DNA of 60,770 nucleotides from NCBI GenBank assembly GCA_964546145.1, contig CAZJIU010000005.1, positions 1 through 60,770 of the forward strand, read 5' to 3'. A model generated the notes under the pieces. It saw only the letters and a list, made by a program, of their open reading frames with translations. It was not told where the DNA came from and did no database searches. Within the stretch, counting starts at the first letter, position 1. Each line of letters begins with the position of its first letter. This document shows, one piece after another, positions 45,239 through 53,523 of this stretch. Position numbers and translations under genes: made by a program. Source of the DNA: CAZAKO01 sp964546145. Lineage in GTDB: Bacteria > Fidelibacterota > UBA2242.

Positions 45239-46648
45239 ATGAAAAAAATTTATTTATTGACTGTTCTTAGCCTGGTTTCCCTTTCATTTTGTTCGAAAAA
45301 CAACCAGCAAGTTTTGCTAAAAGTCGGATCACAAAGGTACTATTTGGCTGACTTTTACGAATTCATTCCTGCACACCGGTTTAAGCCGCTGAATGACAAT
45401 GAGAAAAAGGACAAAATCAACCAGTTCGTTGACAGACAGCTAATTGTAACCGACGCAATTAAGAAAGGTTATCTTAGCGATTCAACCCTCCAAAGAAATC
45501 TGAGGAATTATGAATACAAACTTATCTTTAATCTTTTCTTCGATCACAACCTGCTCGATACAATTATTACCACGAACCAACTATTGGACCTATACAGTAA
45601 AATTCCCCTCTCTATGAAAGACATGTTTACTTTTGACGAATATAAGCCTGTCCTGTTAGAGCAGACAATGCAAGCCAACAGTAAAAGGATCCGTTCTGGT
45701 TACCTAGATTACCTGCAACTAATTCAAGATAGCACTCATTTTGCTCTGATTGACACATCAATTAATAAATTAGCCCAAGAATACACAAAGAAATTGACCG
45801 AATACCAGAATAACAATCAAAAGCAACCAAGTGAGACGGATATCATTAAGGCAATAAATTTTCACGAACCGATATATATTGCGAATAATGTCGCTTACGG
45901 TGTTCCTGATCTAGTAAAAATGATTAGCCTGTATCCTTATCCGATTCCAAACGATTTATCAGAAGTAGCTGTCTTGTCATCGAATATTAAATCAATTTTT
46001 ATCAATTATTATGTCATCAAAAAGGCCTATGAACAGAAAATAGATCAAAGCAATGAATATAAAATGAGGCTTGCTAATCAGAAATATCTACAGCTTACTA
46101 ACATCTACGAACAGCGCGAGATAGACAACTTCATCAGTACTGATACAGACACGCTAAAATCATACTACGAGAAAAACAAAGATAAGGCATATATGTCATC
46201 GCCTACATATGAAGTACATGAAATATATATTAAAGACAAACAAAAAGCTGAAAGAATACTGAAACTTGCTAAAAAGACCAGCGATTTTAAAAGTCTTTCT
46301 GACAAAAATACGGAAAGATTCCAAGATCGCCCCTCGAAAGGTTACCTTGGCTTCATCCGCGAAAACCAGTATTCCAGAATTGGTAAAGCTGCTAAGAACA
46401 CAAAAGTTGGCACGGTTTATCCCGACCTGATCCCTTTTGGCAATGGTTATTCAATCATCAAAGTAATCAGCGTAAAAGAGGCTGAACCAATTCCATTTGA
46501 CAATATCGTAGTCAGGGTTAGGTCTGATTACAAAAACGATCGTCATAAACAATTGAAAGAAAAGATCTTAGAAAAAATCAAAAACAAATACCACTATAAA
46601 CTAAATCTAACCCTGTTAATTCAAAACCCTGAGGTAACAAACAATTGA
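45239..46648 (+). CDS. exported parvulin-type peptidyl-prolyl isomerase-like protein
   Basis: A 469-residue exported protein starting at MKKIYLLTVLSLVSLSFCSK; GAGG lies ahead of this ATG, so I preferred it over one at 45227. The Cys after the signal could be lipidated, but the Phe before it is unusual for a lipobox. The C-terminal region (about 295-440) resembles a PPIC domain: YEVHEIYIKDKQKAERIL, a middle LSDKNTERF and SKGYLGFI, and ending GNGYSIIKVI. The long N-terminal helical region is SurA/PrsA-like. It is the first of three related genes that follow mfd. Confidence 0.82.
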   Translation: MKKIYLLTVLSLVSLSFCSKNNQQVLLKVGSQRYYLADFYEFIPAHRFKPLNDNEKKDKINQFVDRQLIVTDAIKKGYLSDSTLQRNLRNYEYKLIFNLFFDHNLLDTIITTNQLLDLYSKIPLSMKDMFTFDEYKPVLLEQTMQANSKRIRSGYLDYLQLIQDSTHFALIDTSINKLAQEYTKKLTEYQNNNQKQPSETDIIKAINFHEPIYIANNVAYGVPDLVKMISLYPYPIPNDLSEVAVLSSNIKSIFINYYVIKKAYEQKIDQSNEYKMRLANQKYLQLTNIYEQREIDNFISTDTDTLKSYYEKNKDKAYMSSPTYEVHEIYIKDKQKAERILKLAKKTSDFKSLSDKNTERFQDRPSKGYLGFIRENQYSRIGKAAKNTKVGTVYPDLIPFGNGYSIIKVISVKEAEPIPFDNIVVRVRSDYKNDRHKQLKEKILEKIKNKYHYKLNLTLLIQNPEVTNN

Positions 46649-47466
46649 AATTACAAACATTTATTCTACTCCTTCTATTCTTTAGCCTGTGCTCAAAGAA
46701 TCAGGTTCCGGTAGATTATCTAGCTCGCGTCAATGACACTTATTTAACCAAGGATGAGCTACTGAAAATATTGCCAGATCCAGATAACACAAAGTTTGCT
46801 GATAAGGATTATATCAAATCAATTATCTCGTCCTGGATTGAGAATGAAATTATTTATCAGCGGGCAAAGAAATACCATTTCGATCGCGATGAATCAATCC
46901 TATATAAAGTGAAAAAGTACGAAAAGGAACTGATCATTGACTCATATATCCACTACCTCATGCAATCCAATGTTACTGTAACTGAAAACGAAATTCGGGA
47001 CTACTATTTCAAAAACCGAAGCAGCTTCACTAGGGAATTCGACGAGGCTACGGTATCTCACGTCGTTGTGAACGATTTTGAGGAAGCAAACCACATCAAG
47101 TCAGTTCTCGAGTCCAAGAAACGTAGTGAGCTTGACAAGCTTTTTCAAAAGTACAATTTCGAAACCAAAACAATCAGTCATGGTGGTGCAATCAAGGAAA
47201 TTGATAAGACTATTTTCGAAACAACACCACGGAGAATACTTGGCCCTATCCCGACCGATTATGGCTACCATATAATCGAGGTCCTTTCGCGCTACCGGGC
47301 TGGCTCTGTCCGCTCAATTGACGAGGTCCGTGACGAGATTCTGCAACAAATAACCCAATCCAAAATACAAGAAAGTTACACCGCCCTTATCGACAGCCTA
47401 TTATCCTCAACGGATATCGAAATAAGAGATGAAAATATATCAAGCTGGGATAGAGCAAATTTATGA
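46645..47466 (+). CDS. second exported parvulin/SurA-type protein
   Basis: A 273-residue protein with an N-terminal SurA-like helical module and one PPIC domain (ATVSHVVVNDFEEANHI, then LGPIPTDYGYHIIEVL). It starts from TTG in a TTGA overlap with the preceding stop. The signal ends FFSLCSKN, closely resembling the FCSKN of its neighbour, so both may be lipoproteins through a non-standard lipobox. It should assist folding of outer-membrane or secreted proteins in the periplasm. Confidence 0.82.
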   Translation: MKLQTFILLLLFFSLCSKNQVPVDYLARVNDTYLTKDELLKILPDPDNTKFADKDYIKSIISSWIENEIIYQRAKKYHFDRDESILYKVKKYEKELIIDSYIHYLMQSNVTVTENEIRDYYFKNRSSFTREFDEATVSHVVVNDFEEANHIKSVLESKKRSELDKLFQKYNFETKTISHGGAIKEIDKTIFETTPRRILGPIPTDYGYHIIEVLSRYRAGSVRSIDEVRDEILQQITQSKIQESYTALIDSLLSSTDIEIRDENISSWDRANL

Positions 47467-48722
47467 GGAACCAACTATTATTATTCATCTTTCTTACAAC
47501 GATCAGCTTCTCACAGGAGTTAATTGACGGCATTGCGGCAAATGTTGGCGAAAATGTCATTTTAAAAAGTGAAGTGGATCAGTTCACCCGCCTTTATGCG
47601 TCTCAACTTGGAATTGATCCCCGTTATGATCCTCAAGGTTATGAACAATTAACAAAACTATCTTTGAATGCCCTAATTGATGAAAATATTCTGCTTGAGC
47701 AAGCTAAAATAGAAACAATAGAGGTTAAGGATCGCGACGTTGAAAACATGCTAAACCAACAAATTGACCACATTATCACTCAGGTGGGTTCAAAAGAGGA
47801 AGCTGAAAAAGCGTTTAGCAGCCCGATGCAGAAAATAAAAAAGGATTATCGCCAAACAATTAGGAATCAGTTAATAACAGATAAACTAAAAAATGAAAAA
47901 TTTGGTAAAGTAACAGTAACCCGTAGAGAAATAAAAGATTTTTATGAAACCTACAAAGACAGTATTCCGGAAATACCCCCATCAATTGATTTCAGCCAAA
48001 TCCTTTTCAAATTAAAACCCGGATCAATAGAAAATAAAATAGCCAAGGATAGAGCCGATTCGATTTTATCTCTTCTTAGAAGCAGTAATGGTGATTTTGA
48101 AGACTTGGCAAGAAGATACTCTGATGACCGGGCAACTGCGCCATACGGCGGGGATCTCGGCTTCATCTCTCGCGGTGATTTCATCAAAGATTTTGAAGAG
48201 GTAGCCTTCTCTTTACAAAAAGGGCAAATAAGCAATGTTGTCAAAACAGAATTTGGATATCATATCATTCAACTTATAGATCGAAAAGGTGAAAATATAA
48301 ATGTCCGGCACCTTTTGATAAAACCAAAAATATCGGACGATAATATTAACTCTACTCTCAGTTTAGCCGATAGCGTACGTAATTTGATAATTAATCATGT
48401 TATAGAATTTGATTCAGCAGCTGTTTTATTTAGTGAAGATCCAGATGTAGAAAGTAATAGAGGAAAAATTCAGAGAATTCCCAAAAATCAAATTAAACAA
48501 CCAGAGTTTATTGCCGTTCTTGATACCCTAAAAACAGGCGATGTCAGTTCAATATTTCAAACCGATCTTGGATATCACATAATCAGATTAGATGCCGTTT
48601 ACGATGATTCATGGACTACTCTCGAACAGTGGGCTCTTGAGTATAAAAAATCTAAACTATATGAGAAATGGATTGGTGAACTCCGCTCAAAATTCAACAT
48701 AGAAATAAAAGTTAGTTATTAA
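47463..48722 (+). CDS. surA: periplasmic chaperone SurA
   Basis: A 419-residue chaperone and peptidyl-prolyl isomerase for outer-membrane proteins. The signal is MRNQLLLFIFLTTISFS. The mature start ELIDGIAANVGENVILKSEV is the SurA hallmark. There are two PPIC domains: one with DFSQILFKLKPG, DLARRYSDDRATAPYGGDLG and EFGYHIIQLID, and a second with VRHLLIKPKIS, SEDPDVES and DLGYHIIRLD. Overlaps the previous gene as ATGA. Domain order is as in Gram-negative SurA. The last gene before the proposed origin. Confidence 0.92.
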   Translation: MRNQLLLFIFLTTISFSQELIDGIAANVGENVILKSEVDQFTRLYASQLGIDPRYDPQGYEQLTKLSLNALIDENILLEQAKIETIEVKDRDVENMLNQQIDHIITQVGSKEEAEKAFSSPMQKIKKDYRQTIRNQLITDKLKNEKFGKVTVTRREIKDFYETYKDSIPEIPPSIDFSQILFKLKPGSIENKIAKDRADSILSLLRSSNGDFEDLARRYSDDRATAPYGGDLGFISRGDFIKDFEEVAFSLQKGQISNVVKTEFGYHIIQLIDRKGENINVRHLLIKPKISDDNINSTLSLADSVRNLIINHVIEFDSAAVLFSEDPDVESNRGKIQRIPKNQIKQPEFIAVLDTLKTGDVSSIFQTDLGYHIIRLDAVYDDSWTTLEQWALEYKKSKLYEKWIGELRSKFNIEIKVSY

Positions 48723-49023
48723 ATATGGTTAACATATTGTTAAAATGTTACTATAACTAATAACGTATATACTTGACGCAAAGATTTTTCTTAAATCATA
48801 CTTTTATCAACATATTGTCAACATTGTTTTGTTATTAAAAATATCAGAGACTCTCTTGTGAAGAAGTCTTTTTATCAACAAATTCACTAACTTATTCAAT
48901 AAAAAGTTTATATCTAATTTTAATATTAAATTTAGTTTTATTTTAATTTAAAAAATCTTGGAAAAATTCCCATATTTTGGTAAAATTGTCCGACGTTAAT
49001 TTATACTAAAAAAGGAGTCCGTA
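48723..49023. other. candidate chromosomal replication origin (oriC), surA-dnaN intergenic region
   Basis: No gene in 301 bases. DnaA-box-like motifs: TTATCAACA at 48804-48812, TTGTCAACA at 48815-48823 (11 bases further, one helical turn) and TTATCAACA at 48872-48880. Directly right of these lies a very AT-rich stretch; 48901-48960 has only five G or C in 60 bases, a plausible unwinding element. A possible promoter (TTGACG 48773-48778, 18 bases, CATACT 48797-48802) for dnaN overlaps the left side, and AGGAG precedes the dnaN ATG. In sample counts, C exceeds G to the left (mfd, PPIases) and G exceeds C to the right (dnaN to gyrA), as expected for the leading-strand switch at an origin. Confidence 0.6.
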
Positions 49024-50139
49024 ATGCAACTTAGTATCGAAAAAAATGATCTCCTTTCGCATATGCAAAAAGTGTCCAAAGTATCTCCAACTCGCTCTAC
49101 GATGCCAATTTTAAATAGCATTCTATTTGAAGTCAAAGATTCAAATCTTACCCTCCGATCATCTGATATTGAAATTACTATGAATTCTACCTTACCGGTA
49201 AGTAAATCCGAGGATGGTTCTGTAGCAATTCCTACGAGAATTATTTTGGATATTGTCAATGAGTCTGAAGAGGGCGAAATATTTATCAATGCTGATGATG
49301 AAGGCAAGGTAGTTCTAAAATCTGGTAACGGAGTCTACGAAATTATGGGACGCCCGGGTGAGGAATTTCCATCAATTCCTAAAATTGCTGGTTTTAATAA
49401 TGTTGAAGTTGAAAACACTCTTTTGAAACGTTTAATTCAAAAAACCATTATCGCCGTTAGTCGGGACGAATTAAAGCCTGCATTAATGGGTGTATTGTTC
49501 CAGTTTAAAAGTAAGGAAATCAGAGCGGTTGCTACTGATGGTCATCGCCTGGTTTGTCTAATCCGCAAGGATTTTAAAAATTCAGGTGCTGACAGTGAGG
49601 TTATTATCCCAACAAAATTTTTAAATCTCCTTCTTGGTTATCTTGATTCCGAAGGTAAAACCCTGCTCTCGATTAGTGAGAATCACGTAAAAGTAGAATT
49701 AGACTCGACCGTTATTTATACTAGGATAATTGATGAACACTTTCCTGACTATATGAGTGTTATTCCAAAGGATAATGATAAAATTGTTGTTACAGATCTT
49801 GTTTCTCTGTTGTCAACTTTAAGGAGAGTTGATATTTTTTCAAACAGAACTACTCATCAGATATCGGTATTATTAAGTAAAAGCAATTCAAAAATATCAA
49901 CTGTCAATCCTGAGTCCAGAACATCTGCCGATGAGGTAATTGAGGTTGAGTATGACGGTGATGATATAACAATTGGGTACAATGCCGAGTATCTAAAGGA
50001 AATATTAAGAAGTATTGATACGGAAAAAGTTGTATTAAAACTAAAATCGGCAATTAGTGCCTGCTTAATTCTTCCTGATCAGCAACAGGAAAAAGAAGAT
50101 TTTATAATGCTTTTAATGCCAATTAGACTAAGCGAGTAA
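49024..50139 (+). CDS. dnaN: DNA polymerase III beta subunit (sliding clamp)
   Basis: A 371-residue clamp that tethers the replicative polymerase. The three-domain layout begins MQLSIEKNDLLSHMQKVSKV and TMPILNSILFEV. The second domain includes ISRDELKPALMG-like VSRDELKPALMGV and VATDGHRLVCL. The ending VIMLLMPIRL-type is present as FIMLLMPIRLSE. A strong AGGAG sits ahead of the ATG. It is the first gene right of the proposed origin, followed by recF, dciA, gyrB and gyrA. Codon use is more AT-rich than distant neighbours. Confidence 0.96.
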   Translation: MQLSIEKNDLLSHMQKVSKVSPTRSTMPILNSILFEVKDSNLTLRSSDIEITMNSTLPVSKSEDGSVAIPTRIILDIVNESEEGEIFINADDEGKVVLKSGNGVYEIMGRPGEEFPSIPKIAGFNNVEVENTLLKRLIQKTIIAVSRDELKPALMGVLFQFKSKEIRAVATDGHRLVCLIRKDFKNSGADSEVIIPTKFLNLLLGYLDSEGKTLLSISENHVKVELDSTVIYTRIIDEHFPDYMSVIPKDNDKIVVTDLVSLLSTLRRVDIFSNRTTHQISVLLSKSNSKISTVNPESRTSADEVIEVEYDGDDITIGYNAEYLKEILRSIDTEKVVLKLKSAISACLILPDQQQEKEDFIMLLMPIRLSE

Positions 50140-50201
50140 GTAATTTTAGATATCCTCCTGTTAGTCAGATAAATGTTTCCATATCTGGTAAAAATATTTA
50201 G

Positions 50202-51317
50202 ATGAATTTAAGGAAACTCAAACTGGTTCAATTCAGAAATTATAACCAAGTATACTTAGAATTTAATGAACAGGTGAATATCATTTGTGGTGATAATGGC
50301 GTTGGTAAAACCGCGTTATTGGAGGCTATTCACTATCTGTCATTGGCAAAGAGTTTTCGTACGAACAATGATCTGGATGTGTTAAAGAGTGGTCAAATTT
50401 ATTTTCAAATTTTTGGTAATTTCACCTCTCAAAAAAATGGCCGGATTGATATCAACTTAAACTACTCCAAAGAAGAAGGCAAAAAAGTATTTATTAACAA
50501 GTTTGAATTAAAAAAAAGGATAGACATTGTCGGAAAAATGCCGGTGATTATCCTTTCACCAGGTACGCAAAAGATTACTGATGGTGGTCCTGCAGTCAGG
50601 AGAGGTTTTATTGATCGGATAATATCTCAAGTTAACTACAATTATTTTTCATCCCTGATTGAGTATAAGAAGCGTATATATCAACGCAATCTGATTTTAA
50701 ATCAATATCGGAATAGGCAGCGTAAAAATTATGACAAGTATTTTGAAGCAATAGATGATATAATTATTGTTCATGCCGAAAGAATTAATAATATTCGCAA
50801 GGGATTTGTTGATGAGTTCAACCCGATATTGAACGCTCATTTTCAAAATTTATCCCATTTTGAAAAACCTGCTGTCCTAGAGATAGGACTAAATATATCT
50901 TGTGATGAATCTGAATTCAGGGAGTGTTTTAAGAGTAGACTGGTTTCACGATTTCAAATGGATTTGAAAACAGGTAGGACAAGCGTTGGTCCGCATCTTG
51001 ATAACGTTATGTTGGTTTATGGTGATCGTGACATAAGGTATTTAGGCTCACAGGGGGAACATAAAATTTTGTTGGTTGCCCTCAAAATGGCAGAAGGAAA
51101 ATTTATCGAAGAACAGGCTGGCGAACCGATTATTTTCCTGTTAGACGATCTGTTTGCCATGCTTGATGTAACCCATTGTGTTAATATTATTAATAATATT
51201 GGAGATCAGAATCAGATTTTTATGACCACCACAGATATCCGCAATATTAATCGGCGGAAACTAGCTGTTGGCAAGGGAAGGATTAAGATATATAACTTAC
51301 CCATAGGTATTGCCTGA
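50202..51317 (+). CDS. recF: DNA replication and repair protein RecF
   Basis: An SMC-like ATPase that loads RecA at gaps with RecO and RecR. The 371-residue protein has Walker A GDNGVGKTALLEAIHYLS (about 30-47), the RecF-typical SFRTNNDLDVL, and VIILSPGTQKITDGGPAVRRGFIDRI. The signature region is RTSVGPHLDNVML and SQGEHKILLVALK, and Walker B is FLLDDLFAMLD. It lies 62 bases after dnaN and overlaps the next gene by one base (TGATG). recO is also in this window. Confidence 0.95.
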   Translation: MNLRKLKLVQFRNYNQVYLEFNEQVNIICGDNGVGKTALLEAIHYLSLAKSFRTNNDLDVLKSGQIYFQIFGNFTSQKNGRIDINLNYSKEEGKKVFINKFELKKRIDIVGKMPVIILSPGTQKITDGGPAVRRGFIDRIISQVNYNYFSSLIEYKKRIYQRNLILNQYRNRQRKNYDKYFEAIDDIIIVHAERINNIRKGFVDEFNPILNAHFQNLSHFEKPAVLEIGLNISCDESEFRECFKSRLVSRFQMDLKTGRTSVGPHLDNVMLVYGDRDIRYLGSQGEHKILLVALKMAEGKFIEEQAGEPIIFLLDDLFAMLDVTHCVNIINNIGDQNQIFMTTTDIRNINRRKLAVGKGRIKIYNLPIGIA

Positions 51318-51595
51318 TGTCGGTTTCTATCGGTGCTGCACTTGAAAAGATGCTAGAAAGAATGAAGATTGGTAATACTGTCCATCAGTGGCAGGCCGTG
51401 GCAAGGTGGGATACGATTGTTGGAGAACCAATTGCTAAACATGCTAAAGCGATAAAGGTAGCCTATGGGAAACTTTATATCGCAGTAGACTCACCGGCTT
51501 GGCGGAACGAACTATTATTTCAGAAGCAAGAACTATTGGATCGAGTCAATTCCCATTTAACCAATTCTAAGATAAAGGAGATTATTTTACGGTAG
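51317..51595 (+). CDS. dciA: DUF721 protein, DciA-type replicative helicase loader
   Basis: A 92-residue KH-fold DUF721 protein. The motif WDTIVGEPIAKHAKAIKV followed by KLYIAVDSPAWRNELLFQKQELLDRVN is typical. DciA proteins load DnaB in bacteria lacking DnaC or DnaI. It overlaps recF by one base, and its own 3' end overlaps the proposed gyrB start by seven bases. The position between recF and gyrB is a known DciA location and supports a replication role. Confidence 0.85.
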   Translation: MSVSIGAALEKMLERMKIGNTVHQWQAVARWDTIVGEPIAKHAKAIKVAYGKLYIAVDSPAWRNELLFQKQELLDRVNSHLTNSKIKEIILR

Positions 51596-53520
51596 GTAAG
51601 ATTAAGTTTGTCGAATCAGCAGAGTATAGCGCAGAGAAAATAACCGTCTTAAAGGGACTTGAGGCTGTCCGCAAAAGACCGGCAATGTATATCGGCGATA
51701 CTGGCAAGAGGGGGTTACACCATTTGATTTTTGAGGTCGTTGATAATTCAATTGATGAGGCTCTTGCCGGGTACTGTGATAAGATTGTGGTTACAATCAA
51801 TCAGGGTAATTCAGTGAGCGTTTTGGATAATGGTCGGGGTATTCCGGTGGATATTCATAAAACTGAGAACAAGCCCGCGTTGGAAGTTGTTATGACCATG
51901 TTGCATGCCGGAGGAAAATTTGATAAAGGGACTTACAAAGTTTCCGGTGGGCTCCATGGTGTTGGTGTTTCGGTCGTAAATGCGCTTTCAGAATGGATGA
52001 AGGTTGAAGTGTACCGTGAGGGCAAGATTTACACCCAGTCGTATAAGAGAGGTACCGCTACGTCGTCTGTAACGGAGATTGGCAAAACGCGGAAGCGTGG
52101 TACGCTGGTTAAATTTACCCCTGATGAAGAGATCTTTAAGAAAGTGGTTTGGGAGTACGATATCGTTGAGGCGCGGATGCGCGAATTAGCTTTCTTAAAC
52201 AAGAACCTCGATGTTTCATTAAAAGATGAGCGGGACGGGAGCGAACAGCATTTCCTGTACAAGGGAGGTTTAATAGAGTTTATTAAATACCTTGATGAAA
52301 CCAGACCGTCTATCATCGGGAAGCCGATCTATATAGAAAAAGAGTTAGAGAATGTACCAGTTGAGATAGCGCTCCAATATAATTCATCTTACACCGACAA
52401 CATCTTCACTTTTGTAAATAATATCAATACCGTAGAGGGGGGAACCCATCTGGTAGGTTTTAAGACCGCAGTAACTAGAACCCTGAATAATTATGCGGCC
52501 AAAAATAACCTTTTTAAAAAAGAAAATTATACCCTATCCGGAGAAGATGTTCGGGAGGGCTTGACGGCTGTAATTAGTATTAAGGTTCCAGAGCCGCAGT
52601 TCGAAGGTCAGACGAAAACGAAACTAGGTAACTCTGAGATTAAGGGGATTGTTGATTCGGTTGCTTCGGATGGGTTATCTGAATATCTTGAACAACACCC
52701 GACAGAAGCGCGGCGGATTATTGAAAAGTGTGTTAGTGCTGCTCGTTCTCGTGAGGCAGCACGCAAGGCCCGTGAACTTACTAGGCGCAAAAGCGCCCTG
52801 GATGTTGGAAATTTGCCGGGGAAGCTTGCTGATTGTTCCACGAGGGATCCGAGTTTGTGTGAAATTTACATAGTCGAAGGCGACTCAGCTGGTGGAAGTG
52901 CCAAACAGGGAAGAGATCGCCGTTATCAAGCGATTTTACCCATTCGGGGTAAGATTATTAATGTTGAGAAAGCGCGTATTGATAAAGTTCTTAGCAATGA
53001 AGAGATTTTGACTATAATCAAAGCCGTCGGTACCGGATTCGGAGAGGAGGAGTTTGAAATTGACAAGTTGCGCTATAACAAAATCATCATCATGACAGAC
53101 GCGGATGTTGATGGAAGCCATATCAGAACATTACTATTAACCTTTTTATATCGCTATATGCCGCAGCTAGTGGAGGATGGTCATGTATTTATCGCTCAAC
53201 CGCCACTCTACAAAGTTTCTTATGGTAAGAAGGACTACTACGCTTATGACGATGATGAACGTGAACTATTGGTTAAGCGCTTTAAAAAAGAAGGTAATAC
53301 CAAAATCGACATTCAACGATATAAAGGTTTAGGTGAGATGAATCCTGAGCAGCTCTGGTCTACTACCATGAATCCTGAGACACGCACGCTCTTGAAGATT
53401 GGTATCGAAGATACTGCCCAGGCGGATAGAACGTTCTCAATTCTGATGGGCGATGATGTGGAACCAAGGCGTAATTTTATTCAGAAAAACGCTAAATATG
53501 TCAGAAATTTGGATGTCTAA
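51589..53520 (+). CDS. gyrB: DNA gyrase subunit B, non-standard start codon
   Basis: ATPase subunit of gyrase, about 643 residues. N-terminal motifs are ITVLKGLEAVRKRPAMYIG, EVVDNSIDEALAGYCD (catalytic Glu/Asn region), LDNGRGIPVDIH and GGLHGVGVSVVNAL. The TOPRIM domain has EGDSAGGSAKQGRDR and TDADVDGSHIRTLLL. The end is RNFIQKNAKYVRNLDV. The first in-frame ATG (51685) would delete the ATP-lid strand and arm. Between the in-frame stop at 51568 and 51685 there is no ATG, GTG or TTG. AAAGGAG (51574-51580) lies eight bases before an in-frame ACG (51589); ATT (51601) is a second possibility. I list the ACG. Sequencing error near the start is an alternative. Confidence 0.9.
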   Translation, partial: TVGKIKFVESAEYSAEKITVLKGLEAVRKRPAMYIGDTGKRGLHHLIFEVVDNSIDEALAGYCDKIVVTINQGNSVSVLDNGRGIPVDIHKTENKPALEVVMTMLHAGGKFDKGTYKVSGGLHGVGVSVVNALSEWMKVEVYREGKIYTQSYKRGTATSSVTEIGKTRKRGTLVKFTPDEEIFKKVVWEYDIVEARMRELAFLNKNLDVSLKDERDGSEQHFLYKGGLIEFIKYLDETRPSIIGKPIYIEKELENVPVEIALQYNSSYTDNIFTFVNNINTVEGGTHLVGFKTAVTRTLNNYAAKNNLFKKENYTLSGEDVREGLTAVISIKVPEPQFEGQTKTKLGNSEIKGIVDSVASDGLSEYLEQHPTEARRIIEKCVSAARSREAARKARELTRRKSALDVGNLPGKLADCSTRDPSLCEIYIVEGDSAGGSAKQGRDRRYQAILPIRGKIINVEKARIDKVLSNEEILTIIKAVGTGFGEEEFEIDKLRYNKIIIMTDADVDGSHIRTLLLTFLYRYMPQLVEDGHVFIAQPPLYKVSYGKKDYYAYDDDERELLVKRFKKEGNTKIDIQRYKGLGEMNPEQLWSTTMNPETRTLLKIGIEDTAQADRTFSILMGDDVEPRRNFIQKNAKYVRNLDV

Positions 53521-53523
53521 ACG

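Noticed and set aside
51685..53520. gyrB starting at ATG 51685
   Set aside because: This start would remove the conserved N-terminal arm that is clearly coded upstream in the same frame.
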